DNA of 64,000 nt from Rebecca billardiae RCC1528 (Eukaryota; Haptophyta), in contig OZ251234.1 in assembly GCA_965240325.2 (NCBI GenBank), forward strand, positions 1,798,001 through 1,862,000. Reading direction: 5' to 3'. The notes under the pieces are model-generated. The model did no database searches and was not told the DNA's origin. It saw only the letters and a program-made list of their open reading frames with translations. This document shows positions 9,001 through 17,460 of the stretch, in pieces (the stretch's first letter is position 1; the number at the start of each line of letters is the position of its first letter). The position numbers were made by a program, and so were the translations under genes.

Positions 9001-11634
9001 GGGCAGACGTTCGAGTGGGGGCTGGCGCCGCCGTATGTGCCGGACATGAGCCAGAGCGCGATCGACGCGCGCGTGCGCGCCGCCAACGCCGAGTGGGCGC
9101 GCGTGGACAGCGCGCGCGCGCACTGGGATGCGCTGCAGGCGGACGCGGCGCGGCAGCCGTGCATCGCGGCCGCGGTCGACGCGGACGCGGTCTCGATGGC
9201 GGTCGGCAGCGCCACCGTCTCGGACGCCGTGCTGCACGCGCCGGACGGCGGCGCGCCGCCCGCGCTCCGGCACTTCATGCGCGCGCGGCGCACGCTCCGC
9301 CGCCTCGCCGGCCTGCCCGATCTCGTCGCGCTGTACGCGTGGCTGAGCGAGCACCTGCAGCACCTCGTGACGCACGCCGACGCGGCGCGGCTCACGGCGG
9401 GCCACGTGCTCTCCGAGCCGACGCTGCGCGCGCGCTTCCCTCCGGCGGAGGCGCGGCGCGTGGGCGCGCTGTGGCACCGCGTCGTCGCGTGCTTCAACCT
9501 GTACGCGCGCGAGGTCGGGCACCAGCTCGGCGCCGGGCCGTGCGCCGCACCCAACCCGCTCCCGGCGCTGGACGAGAGCACGGCGCTGCTCCACCTGCTC
9601 TCGGACGGGGCCTCGGTCGACGACGGCAACGACGCGCTGATGCGCGTGATCGTGGCGATGGTGGGTGAGTACAACGAGTTCGCCTCCTCGGCCGCGCCGC
9701 GCGCGGCGGCCTCGCCGTCGGCGCCGCGCCTGTTGCAACCCGGCTGGCTCACGCAACGCCATCTCGTGCTCGGAGATGTGCTGCCGCACGAGATGCGTGC
9801 GCACGCGCACGCGGCCGCTGGCCCCGAGACGGCCTTCGAGAGCTCGATCGACGAGTACTGGGTCCGGCCCGGCGGCCCCGACTTCGACCTGCGCGCGCTC
9901 GAGCGGGACGTCGCCGAGACCTTCCTGCGCCGCTGCCAGCTCATCGACGACCCGGCCGCGCGCCTGCGCCGCCGCTTCCGGTTTCGGTCGGTCGAGCTCG
10001 GCGGCGGCGTGGGCGGCAGCAGAGCGCCGGCCGCGCTCGCGCCGATGGAGGTCCGGGTCGAGCTCCACGCCGTCCTCCGCGCCCTGCGCCACGGCGCCGG
10101 CGAGGACGAGGACGGCGCGCCTGTGCCCGAGCTGAGCGAGGCCGAGAGTGCCGTCATCCGCGCGGCGCTGCACACCGCGCCGCGCGACGCGCTCCGCACC
10201 GTGCTGCGCGCCGTGCGCTTGACGGCCGACCTGTTCGAGCAGCGGCAGGCGCAGCTGGCTGAGGAGGCGGATGAGGAGGGCGGCGCTGCGCAGCGGCAGC
10301 ACCAGCCCGAGCGCCACCGCTCGAGCGCGCAGCCCGGCCCACACCGCGCCACCATGCGCACCGTGCTGCACAGCGCGGGCGCTCACGACGACGCGCGCGC
10401 GCTCGGCAGCGTCGGGCTCGGCGCGCTCGATGGGACGATCGCCGAGCACATCCTCGGCACCGAGGTGCCGCACGGCGCGGCCCGACTCGCCGTGTTCGTC
10501 ACCGACGCGCTCGTGCTGCGCACGCACGACTTTGCGCACGTGCCGCTGCGGTACCAGCAGGAGCTGAGCTGGGACGGCCGCTGCGGCGCGCGCGGCGTCT
10601 CGGACGAGCAGGCGGCGGCCATCTTGGATGAAGTCCTGGCGCACTGGGAGGGCGATCTGCTCGGCCGCGAGCCAGCCGAGTCGATGCGCACGTACCTGCG
10701 CGAGATGCACGCGCTCGACGCGGACGAGGTCGACGTGGACGCCATCCCGGCCGACGCGCGCCTCGGGCACTACGTCTGCGTGCGCCTGGCGCTGCGCCGC
10801 ACGGCGCGCGCTGGCTCGTCCGCGACGGCCGCCGAGCCGCAGCCGCTGGCGCGGGCCGGGCACGCCGCTGCCGCCGAGGACATCTGGGGCGTCACAGACG
10901 GCGAGACCATCGCCATCGCGCGCGACGGCGATGGCGTCGAGCCCCATGCGCCCGACTCGCCGCACGCTGAGAAGCTCTGGTTCGAGGCTTGCCTCACAGA
11001 GCCGCGAGGGCCGGAGGCGGCCGCGCCGCAGTGTGCGGAGGCGCCGCCCAGCGGCGAGCCGTCTGCTCCGGCCTCGGCTGAGGCGTGGGAAGCCGACGCC
11101 GCTGTGCCAGCAGCGCTCGAGGCACCCCCACCTGCGCTCGAGGCGGCTCCTGCCGAGGCCTGCACGCGCCGCGCCGCCCAGCAAGAAGACGCGCCGCCGG
11201 CCGAGGGCCGAGGACCTGCTGCAAGTGAGCGTCCTCGCCCCGAGAAGCCGCAGCCCAACTCGAAGACGCGCGCCGCGCCGCGCGCCCTGCTCTTCGCGCT
11301 CCTCGCAGCCGCTCTCGCCATCTGCCTCCAGCTGGGGGCGCGCCTCCCCGCCCTGCACTGGCCTTTGCGCGCGACTCCGTTCCGCCCGACCGAGCAAGGA
11401 GGACACGACGGCGCTGCTGCCTCGACCCAGTCGGAAGTCTGCGACTTTGTGCGCGCACACCAGCTACCCGAGCGTGCGTGCGATGATCTCGCTCAGCTCG
11501 GCGTGCGAGCGCTTGATGATCTGGACCTGCTCGAGGAGGCGGGCGTGCAGGTGCAGGACCTACCATTCGCCCGTGCCCCGGTCGACCGGCTGAAGTGGGA
11601 GCGGGCCGTGGCCACGCGTCGGCACACGCCGTAG
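1..11634 (+). CDS. RNF213-like giant AAA+ protein with VWA domain (5' partial)
   Basis: The frame is open from base 1 to a TAG stop (3877 codons, no intron), so the start lies outside the window. The order of conserved blocks matches RNF213/mysterin, a dynein-like AAA+ ubiquitin ligase. These are a degenerate AAA unit with a GAGKT loop (391-405), an active AAA unit with Walker A GETGVSKT (2134-2157) and Walker B FLDEVNT (about 2728-2751), and a second unit with GPPGSSKT (3703-3726) and FMDEAG (about 3922-3939). They are followed by the family block ending FLNRFEKH (about 5050-5080). A zinc-finger-like cluster (CPHC, GCEAMVC, GCGQTFEW) lies at about 8890-9020. Unlike usual family members it has a VWA domain (982-1530; MIDAS DVSGS at 1000-1014, then GGTD and LTDGES), a possible membrane segment (11284-11334) and a SAM-like C-terminus (about 11440-11620). 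Animal RNF213 acts in ubiquitylation and antimicrobial defence; that role here is inference. No canonical RING was seen. Confidence 0.85.
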   Translation, partial: ERTSAADVELFLGRASGDVCAGRPFILARADRLSTAAQEAVRAFLLGAERGGSAQLSLHITVHGPSFVPPMPWIGTRVWSAGSADASAPVSASGGGGSLPSSAAVAQTVRAAVTADAAVESVTVVWSAYAGAGKTHLVRKQLAREPDDARKLVLGLDEHFCAEDVAEALERAALPAGSTVVVQLHAGHFADAAELDALMARVDALLFQLLVQRYVSGGAHKRSFTLAPGSRWRVWVEVPSAIGHRGRARERLAPGAPDEERVAREQATWMCRVLPALCLLKHHELSPSAPAVLDLDPSVERVCKYLRAYRDGTIDRKFGGAGSAPAKHLALCIDVSGSMRGSKFETALRELLRLFDEHAVPGDLISALSFDHTHHVAVEAQPVPADAGARTGLRAQLAGLPFLNGGTDMYNALARAVRCCEKPAEFTGESWIICLTDGESAPTLPASGLEPALDRSTNLHLAVIGVALPDRLRPHIESLCARPPGSRGRYVECGQSADAMSTAFGAVAALLPVSQTFDLDGELSDSECHELLAAYMPPHVRSPASGMLLQHFWVRYLHRRVRVFDANDFFNYNEEHDELGSTIMRIMLEEVGASLAPDQGKHWAGDVHRQMIYEMTEDGPKFAMLCTAPDLIDEDEHDTIARLGFDLPSADDLTDRACLERLLARALGLELDASGRLAPLHVEGFVLTLDFVVKLLRIHERVACGVPCIMEGETGVSKTALTRMYAILINRSTHERTARERAARAAHRALAPLEDALRGAELLPAPTAMAPADLEPGLGSEAVVALGETIAAALEREAAAADLCRAAVQALAREPPPGCTPAPPAVAEGAATGGGQALAELVRHVARAEVPPLFFHINVHAALTADDVHAALRPACAAADALHAGARAASGDGAAAPADADPASEAKVVLFLDEVNTASCMGVFKELIVDRTHRGAALPSNLLLIAACNPARTLEVGGDSAGNGTGGGGPPPQQQQQPAAALSQDDLGKDWALGHYQVRAMPATLRSFMWEYGALGRAQEEDFVRQRLVMRADLPAAAASAAATAIVTCQHFVRQCSAEHIARRLRRACPGMSEAAVREEADERSQATVSLRDIQRTFTLLDFFTGPVWRACAGFGAPGSAAERRARADGAADAEVAHAALMLAMVVVYYARLSAEYRGRLEEQMATLPTSAAAGAGGPPARRSWSLRAALARAMDTVVEATELPRGVARTEGLRENVFMTFACAMAGVPLMIIGPPGSSKTLSVNAVSSNAHGMESARAFFRPLPRIETFHYQCSHQSTSTDIERVFVRAIERQRLQDRERLRCLVFMDEAGLPEEGRESLKVLHYFLEQDATPSDRGGAAEPSAGSRTRVSFVAVTNHVLDAAKSNRCACLLRSEPSEDELHAIASSCLFDSAESAPSPLHLVSGLPAEGVRVEQLLLGLCTAYRDLCREHEWFEARFGLRDFIHTLRLLRRTSVASSTGLALSGEALLRAISRNFGGIERERLATVATTFFARVLGRRDADVSARVRALLPPQLDALEAAIADGAPTADAFAPRYLLILDPSPDEAALRLPREHGIAALGGGGGYGGGEPSPGGGSSVVLKLSDFHEDAEARRVGIVSSVKHAAAHGRFVELSSCEATHESFYALFNQQFKTIAPTAEGGEPQTFTTIALNAYSQMCVVRPAFRCAVHMPLAGVDKAPAAFLNRFEKHVLSAADVLRARLRGAPPGLASALEAARLSMCKLAAKLEGASSLRGYVEEQTADSILLAMLVRPEPPSAAAPDPPCARAAPPAAHPPVAAASAALARALGWPALSHASSCALPDAAAAELRGSLGPELAAAWDEALAPPCPAERVPSWEQAAADALAGATGVDSPPRTRLAAAVCARIVAWRACVRLLGLATPEAICRLHARVPPSLLAAYLDADLGHFAPTCVARAKAHGGLQVVHARAAVAGAQRLWAAAAQPEGRVVQLAMMGTEKRLVDELEAWARGPPSGVLVAIVDLSAVRPSRVHFLRFAAERALRDRAERLAGSGGGGGVAHEAASIGARAAEPPAPAAPGLVLVLQPPASASLCADSSASYPALFHGGWRHTFVDDAAAVAGQAAGGACAEGHARLAGEAARAWCLTACGLEAEWDSPAYLMSLGPAMRRAVAGRVAGLDDAASGGAVAGPGAGAGASSDPSAGAGTLPARAEALERLLGARLGEGERTLEHALCARFARVLPSEVVRAEVKAAAARLVAADGAASLCEEVGAGFAAAYANFVAAFVARTCADGTAVLLIEHAARAAEPPECGVPGAAPSAQPAAGPEPPQPAGVRALPIDPLVALLPVPPLRELQLLSQPHPARGCARPAAFPFFRVAEAALDSALDEARAQLDAAEPSRSGGGGAAAQSAAHVLRTPAADADVAARARELVRAERGGEHRLAAWLIERLEGDEELALAFAREACSALSLGAAALDASATRVVVEAVLLPQLLERARGCACALRLLQGARRLRVDAVSLAGFATALPLELWTSGQLGAAAPSADAGAATPAQRAAMRAAEYALDRAAALAADLDSPAAAWQAWGTSARELLQEAQCVLHGEEAPSAALLAPLDALACAEALHAAGEGGESLAQLLRLPPSSGGGSSSDEGVFERACELLEARAAEGAGASGRRGDERARRALWRLLRWRSSPWRLSALGAEAVPATARSAAAAVSQARLLNEGQAVALMARVLAHAPAADASATAAAAAGGEPRADPRGAPGWAAVEAALQARADDPRHAPWSPAAWVAGDAAADGHPGQRLERACGVALVKLELSAPRAYADGRAEHELRYFCQRLGGDDVAAAPRSAGRLEALRDEAVKALFAKFIAHALVRVATGGARARQGVSMRERAAFAALERQRTADWQAAKERGALRLLASDPRLQAIVVRTILAKYGEPAVEQVLFDARALLAEPWADELRAHVLPPAALEAASQHAREHTRQRLARAAMQERQDEAWKAANCRLCPHCRTLVYRSEGCEAMVCGRDYHDAAAAQGTRAGCGQTFEWGLAPPYVPDMSQSAIDARVRAANAEWARVDSARAHWDALQADAARQPCIAAAVDADAVSMAVGSATVSDAVLHAPDGGAPPALRHFMRARRTLRRLAGLPDLVALYAWLSEHLQHLVTHADAARLTAGHVLSEPTLRARFPPAEARRVGALWHRVVACFNLYAREVGHQLGAGPCAAPNPLPALDESTALLHLLSDGASVDDGNDALMRVIVAMVGEYNEFASSAAPRAAASPSAPRLLQPGWLTQRHLVLGDVLPHEMRAHAHAAAGPETAFESSIDEYWVRPGGPDFDLRALERDVAETFLRRCQLIDDPAARLRRRFRFRSVELGGGVGGSRAPAALAPMEVRVELHAVLRALRHGAGEDEDGAPVPELSEAESAVIRAALHTAPRDALRTVLRAVRLTADLFEQRQAQLAEEADEEGGAAQRQHQPERHRSSAQPGPHRATMRTVLHSAGAHDDARALGSVGLGALDGTIAEHILGTEVPHGAARLAVFVTDALVLRTHDFAHVPLRYQQELSWDGRCGARGVSDEQAAAILDEVLAHWEGDLLGREPAESMRTYLREMHALDADEVDVDAIPADARLGHYVCVRLALRRTARAGSSATAAEPQPLARAGHAAAAEDIWGVTDGETIAIARDGDGVEPHAPDSPHAEKLWFEACLTEPRGPEAAAPQCAEAPPSGEPSAPASAEAWEADAAVPAALEAPPPALEAAPAEACTRRAAQQEDAPPAEGRGPAASERPRPEKPQPNSKTRAAPRALLFALLAAALAICLQLGARLPALHWPLRATPFRPTEQGGHDGAAASTQSEVCDFVRAHQLPERACDDLAQLGVRALDDLDLLEEAGVQVQDLPFARAPVDRLKWERAVATRRHTP

Positions 11635-11870
11635 CCGCCGCGCTACGGACGGCACGGTCCGTCACTCACCCACGGAGTACGGTCACAATGGTCACATCGT
11701 CGTTTGCACACGACTGCTGCGGCTTCCGCCGAACGCGACGACGCCGGTGCTGTAATATGCTGTTGAGCCTGACGATGCTGATGATGAGCGCGCAGCGGAC
11801 AATCTGCGAGCGCGCGCTGACGGTCAGACGTCAGTGTCACGGCGGTGGGAATCATCAATGCATGCGCCGA

Positions 11871-11901
11871 TACATACACACACACACATATATATATATA
11901 C
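11871..11901. repeat. (CA)n(TA)n microsatellite
   Basis: A short run of CA dinucleotides passes into TA dinucleotides about 240 bp downstream of the stop of the RNF213-like gene. The rest of 11635-11934 holds no recognisable gene and probably includes the 3' untranslated region of that gene. Confidence 0.8.
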
Positions 11902-11934
11902 AGGGGTCGTCTCAACAATTAAACGTCACATTCT

Positions 11935-12680
11935 GATGACTGAGCTGCACGCCACTGCTCACCCTGCCCCCCTGGGCTGATCCAGGCGGCCCCCACGGCC
12001 CGTGCACGACGGTTTCGACCCAGCGCGTCAGCCCGGAGCCCCAGCGCGCGTGGGCTGGAGTTGGGCACATCACCAGCAGGTCACACGGCTGCAGGCGTAC
12101 AGCCTGTCGCAGCTGGCCAGATCCTGCCGCAGGCTTGTCGTCACTGGTCGCGGGCCGTGTGCCCACACAGACCAGGCCTAAATTGTGCTTGGCAGTGGAT
12201 CTGGTACCCCCTAGGGAGGGCTGCATGCCACATGGGGGGGAGCTCATGGGATGCAGCTGCTGTGGCACAGTGCCCAATCCCGCGCGCCCACCTGCGCAAG
12301 GACCTGTCGGGTGAGCTCCCCTGCGTGGGAGGCCAGCAGCAGCACCCGCTGACACACCCCGAGGGTGGCCAGCCTCCCGACTTGAGGGGGCTGGAGTGGG
12401 GCTGGTGCAGCCAAGAGCTCTGCAGCCTAGCTGCTGGTGGCTGGCCTGCATGGATTTTCAAGCTGACCACCCACTGCTGCCTGCCGCACCCCTCGCTGCA
12501 CCCACCTGGGCTGCTGCACATGCGCACTCTGGATGGCACCACAGCCCAGCATGGAGAGCTGGCCAAGCAGCCACCCACTCGTCAGAATAGCCAGGGAGTG
12601 GGCTGTGCTAGACCACATCTAGCCAGGCAATCAAGTGCTCACATGCCTGTCCAGTGGCACAAACAGAGATACAGCTAATT
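11935..12680. other. Composition island without a recognised gene
   Basis: This stretch is less GC-rich than the genes, lacks their CGC/GCG-dense style and is full of CAG, CTG, TGG and CCA triplets. It opens and closes sharply at AT-rich sequence. A 205-codon plus-strand ORF (12061-12678) and a 179-codon minus-strand ORF (11912-12451) cross it, but neither shows a recognisable domain. It may be a transposon fragment or foreign insertion; I cannot name it. Confidence 0.4.
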
Positions 12681-13130
12681 GTTGAGAACCCTGTATATAA
12701 TATATGTATATATATATTATACTGCTATCGGGGTACTGCCGTACTGACGACGCCGGTTGCTAATGCTAACTATTTAAACTAAGGCTTCGCATCGTCTGCC
12801 CATCGTATACTCGGTATAGTCGCGTCGTATGATCATAATAGTACTAATTGAACGAATATTTCATTAATGTACTAATCACAGGCTACGCGACGAGTCGAGT
12901 GGCGTGACCACGTGACGCCGACGAACGACAGGCGTCGTCAGGCCGGAACTTACGATATACTACGATGTGCATGCCGTGTCAATATGATGAGCAGGCATCA
13001 TCAGCATCAGTCGTATCGTCAGTAAAGTCGTCGGTGGGCACTCGGTGGCATCTGACGACTGTCGTAGTAGTCATACGCTGAAACTGTAAGTATATATATA
13101 TTATATATATAGATATATGCCAGTGACTGA
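12681..13130. other. AT-rich spacer with TA tracts
   Basis: This is an AT-rich intergenic stretch with short TA runs near 12693-12720 and 13091-13117. No gene, RNA or splice signal is evident. It ends exactly where the 1.67-kb dispersed repeat begins. Confidence 0.6.
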
Positions 13131-14801
13131 ATGACCGCGTTCCGCGGTCCTTTTTCCGTAGAACGAACGTAGTTCAGGGCCCGCGGTGGCGGTGCACCCT
13201 CCGTCGCAGTCGTCTATTGACAGACCAGTTGCATATGCCCGTACAACTAGACTCCATCAGCGGCGCGCCGCCGCCCGCCGCGCCGGGCGGGCCCATTGCA
13301 GCCGCCGGCGCGGCGCCGATTGTGTACAGGCGGATGCGACGAGGCGTGATCGACGCATGAGCGCGACTCCACGTGCACACCAGGCCACGCGGAGCTGACA
13401 GCCAGGGAGCACGGTGCGGGGCCGCGGATTCGTTCGGGCCGCTGCTGCTGACCGCTGTCCCCGGGGTCACCCCCCGCGCCGGCAGCGCCCGGGAGTAGGG
13501 CTGGAGGAGTAGGGTCCGAGTAGGGTTCGACCAGCGCCTGCGCGACGGCCGACAGGCGGGCGCGAGGCGTGATCGACGCATGAGCACAACTCTACGTGCA
13601 CGCCAGGCCACGCGGAGCTGACAGCCCGAGGGAGCACGGTGCCGAGGTGCGAGGGCACCGGTGATCCGGTTCGCGCACTCTCCGCGCGTGCACGGGCAGC
13701 TGACACACCTCGATCAGGCTCGGCACGCGTTGCAGAGGCACGGCCAGCTCTGGGGACGTCACGCACCACCGTCGCCCGCGCAGCTCGTCCTCCTCGTAGA
13801 GTACCGTTCAGTTCCGAGGCGTAGCCCTCGCTCAGAGTCGACCGACGATGGACTCGGATCGTCGGCGCGCCTGCTCTCTCTCAATCAAGAAGAGTTCTGG
13901 GAGACCCCGGAAAGGCATGGCAAGGGCGGCGCGTGGTGAAGTCGAAGGCTCAGAGATCGATCAGTCCGGCATCAGGCGCCGCTGCCCCCGAGCTTGCGAG
14001 AGCCCGAACACAGGGCGGCGGCTGCGGCGCCGGCTCGCGGACACGCCGGGGCCGCGCAAGGCCGCGCCGAGGCATCGACAGGGCGGCAGGGGCGGCGGGG
14101 GCGCGCGGAGTGAGCGGGGGCACGACGAACGCGATGTCGACGGCAGTCGGGACCCGCCGCAGCCGCGCGCTCCAGGCGCCATTCGCCGCGCGCACCTGCC
14201 CATCGCCGTCCTCACCCGTCGCTCGTGAGCCTCGTGCCCGTGGCTCGCCTCCAAACGCGGGCCGCCTCTGGTGGGCCGCCGCCCGGGGCCACGCGCGCGC
14301 CCAACCAAGTCCGTTCGCGTCAGATAGTATTGAGATTCGCCGAGGTTGGCCCATCGGCTACTGACCCTTGCCTCGTCGGCTCCTGATACAGACACGGCGC
14401 GATTGAATAGCGTTGATTCAACTGATTCAAGGGACGTACATGGTGACATCGGTTCGCGGCAATCTCTATCTAGATACGCCATCGCTCCTTGGACCTTGCT
14501 GCAATCTCATTGGCCGGAAAAATCGCTTGTAACGGTTCGTTACGTTAGGGATCCTAAAGGGCGTGAAGTTTTTTGGACGGGCGTCACTCCACGCTTTACT
14601 ATGAACTTGCCGTGATGGGCGCGACCTTTTTCGGCCGTGATGCATCGGTAGAGAGGGTCTCAAAATTCGAAACTCGGTCTCCTCCAGCCATGAAAATCGT
14701 CCCCCGTCCCTTTTTTCTTGATCAAAGATCTTTTTGAAACGTTGTTCGGGCCCGCTGGTGCGGGCTCCACGCTGCGCGCTCCGCCCTGCACCGCGGGCCA
14801 T
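13131..14801. mobile_element. 1.67-kb dispersed repeat, copy 1
   Basis: This segment recurs almost unchanged at 19738-21408. I see only a handful of substitutions and a few small indels, for example CATCAGC versus CATCATCAGC near 13257. The 5' end carries a hairpin, GACCGCG-TTC-CGCGGTC. A sub-terminal GGCCCGCGGTG near 13178 is inverted at the 3' end as CACCGCGGGCC. A block beginning GAGGCGTGATCGACGCATGA occurs twice inside (13341 and 13564). No obvious target-site duplication flanks it. No transposase, reverse transcriptase or RNA gene is recognisable. A minus-strand ORF (14466-14801) is conserved in both copies but has no known domain. A non-autonomous mobile element or a recent segmental duplication are both possible. 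Confidence 0.7.
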
Positions 14802-17146
14802 AAGTATTTAACCTATAGTATAGTCGCGATTGGCGCTGCTGATGTGAGTGATGAGCCACCGGCCGAGAGTACACTGTAGCAGCTATATATTGAACGGCGC
14901 ATATGTCTAGCCGTCCTCGAAGCGCCTGCGCCATCCAGATGCAGCGAGGAGGCGAGGCACACGCCGGGCAGGGCGGAGCCACGCGGCGAGATACCAGACT
15001 TTATGATAGATTGTATATGGCGGGCGGATTTTGTTCCTCGGAAAGTCGGAAACAAAGTGCGAGCGGCAGCCAGCGCTCGGGCCGAGTGCGCAGCAGGACT
15101 GGCCGCTCGACGCCGACAGACGCGCGGTGTGAGACTATGGATAACCCCGTACGCGGTTCACCAATTGGCGCCGTCCGGGGCCCCCGCCAACCTTGCCTAC
15201 TATTTGCCTAAGGCCCAGGAGCAGCACAGCGAGAAAGTTGTTCTGGGTCGTTGTGCGAGCGCACAGAGTACTCAGTAGGTGGGTCCCTGGCGATTTTCCA
15301 GCGTTCTTTTAAACATTTACCGGGTTTTCTGGCCGGATTTCTTTTCGCGCGGGGCGCGGCTCGGGAAAATCGCCGGGCCGCCGGCCGAGGTCCGATCTGA
15401 ACGCTCCCGACGATGTCGGAGCGCCTCTCCAGCGCGACCGAGCCGCCGTGTGTCGGGTAGACCACAGCCAACACCTATCGCGCGCTCGAGCGCTTTGCGC
15501 GTGCTCACGGATGGGATCCGTGGTCACACATCCCCCGCCTGGCACGTGCCCGCATGTTTGACTCTCGCCCGGCTAGACGCGTACAGACAACTTGAATCGA
15601 TCGGCGGGTGTTCGACCCGTGCCTTCGAGCAGGGTCAGTTTTTGCCACATGCGGGTCAGGCGACGGGAGGCATGGGCCAGTATCGTGCTCGGGCATGCTC
15701 TTGACGCTCCCGCCATCTTGAGCAGCTCAACGCACCGTGAAGGTGACATTTGGGCTGCGCGCAAGCTGCTCGTGAGAACGCACGACAGCCAGCCCCGGGC
15801 TCTCGGGGAGTCATGTAAGCGATTGGCGACTTCCGAGAGGGCGTGTTTGGTGGGGGTTGGTACCAATCATCGACCAGCAGGCCTAGGATGGGTGCACTGA
15901 GGACTTGGGATGCTGAGAAGCCGCCGCGATGTGCGGCGAGCACGCCGACTTGCCATCCGTGTGCACGATCCAGCGCCAGGAAGATCAGCAGGGCCTTTGA
16001 CAGCGGCAGCAGGCGCTCAGCCATCCTTCCCTATGCCGAGTGTGGGCATAGCCTGCGGTGCTCGAGGGTGGTCGCAGGATATGGGTCCATTCTTGACAGA
16101 ACGCGGTCGCGTTGACAGGCGCGGGTGCCACCCCACGCTGTTGCTCCTGCCATCGGGTGGTCCCACTCGTTCCGCTTGTGGTCTGCGAAGACTCGTACTC
16201 AGCAACTCTACGGCTAGGCGTAGTAGCCCCCCAGACGCATGTCTGATGATTGCCCGGCACGTCCTCGTCGTCACGTTGGGTGTACTTGAGCGAGCGGAAG
16301 CCGCAACGTGATGGCTAGGCCAGCAGCTCAACCATCTGACGTCTCGCCGGCCAATTGGCTGAGTGCTCTCAGCCTAGCAGCAGCGTCGGTGAACCTATCG
16401 TATTGCTGCCTGGCGAGAAGATGGTAGGAGGCATCGTCGGCGGCATGGGCTGCAGCTGCGGTAGTCGTGGACTGGTGGCGGCCTCACGCGGGTGGGCATA
16501 CGACGACCGGTGACACGCGGAGTACGAGCACGGAAGCCGCTGAACGCGGCAAGCTCCGGCGGTGGCGTTGGCTGAGAGTCCAGCCTCGACGGCGGAGGGC
16601 TCCCGTGTGACGACGATGGCATGCTCGGTGGCGGGCGATGGTGTGCGCCTCGGCACGCAGCCCGCCACAAACACTGCCACTCGCAGGCAGTCCGCCGGTT
16701 GCGGCCCGGGTTGCCTGTGTCCGCGTCGCTCCGGGCGCCTATTCGATGACCCAACAAACGTACCCACTTATCGGAACGAATTTGAATATATAGTGAACCG
16801 CATCCACGGCCAATATAAAGTGGGTAATACTCGTACTATATACGGGTAAGTGGCTATATATAAAGTGGGTAATATGCTCGATCTTGCTGTAGTTTGTTGG
16901 AGGTATCAGCGCACAGCATAGAGCCCCACTCTTTGCTTCATAAAATGGTTCGGTCGGGTGTCAACGGTTGCCAATAAGTCATTCCGATCGCATGTCGCCA
17001 TCTAGCCACCATAACCATGAAGTAACGCTTCGCCTCGGCCGCCTGGCCCTGGCTCGGGCCGAATGGCAGGCAGGTGTTGTGTCTGTCTGCTGTCAAGTTG
17101 TGATACAGCGCGCATTGTCAGCGCGCTCCCACCAGTCCTCTAGTAC

Positions 17147-17150
<4 letters not shown>
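14802..17150. other. Intergenic region without recognisable genes
   Basis: About 2.3 kb between the first dispersed repeat and the (TA)n tract. The six frames give only short ORFs in mixed frames with no familiar domain and no consistent codon style. The composition is closer to neutral than in the genes. Short AT-rich patches occur near 14800-14890 and 16780-16880, the latter with a repeated 'AAAGTGGGTAATA' motif. I see no tRNA or rRNA. Confidence 0.5.

Positions 17151-17237
<87 letters not shown>
17151..17237. repeat. (TA)n microsatellite
   Basis: A pure TA dinucleotide run of about 87 bp lies downstream of the convergent-facing end of the enoyl-CoA hydratase gene. Length variation and assembly uncertainty are expected here. 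Confidence 0.95.
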
Positions 17238-17240
<3 letters not shown>

Positions 17241-17460
17241 TTAGTATTATTGTGCCAATAACTACGACCCCACATATATACTGTAAGCGCAAACGACTCA
17301 TCATCATTGCTCTGGCTCAGCAGCATACAGTACATGCTGCATGCTGCTGCTGACTCGACATGGCACCGTCGACTTGCCTTGCATATCAGCTTGCTGGCTC
17401 GCTGCTGCCAGGCCGCCTCGGCGCCTCGTCGCGGCCGGCCGCCCGGCCGACGGCGGGCGC

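Noticed and set aside
7852-11460. 1202-codon minus-strand ORF opposite the RNF213-like gene
   Set aside because: It is antisense to a frame with conserved family motifs; its Arg-rich composition mirrors the other strand.
14802-17150. Possible tRNA, rRNA or snRNA genes in the spacer
   Set aside because: I looked for tRNA B-box-like and rRNA core sequences and saw none that I could support by eye.
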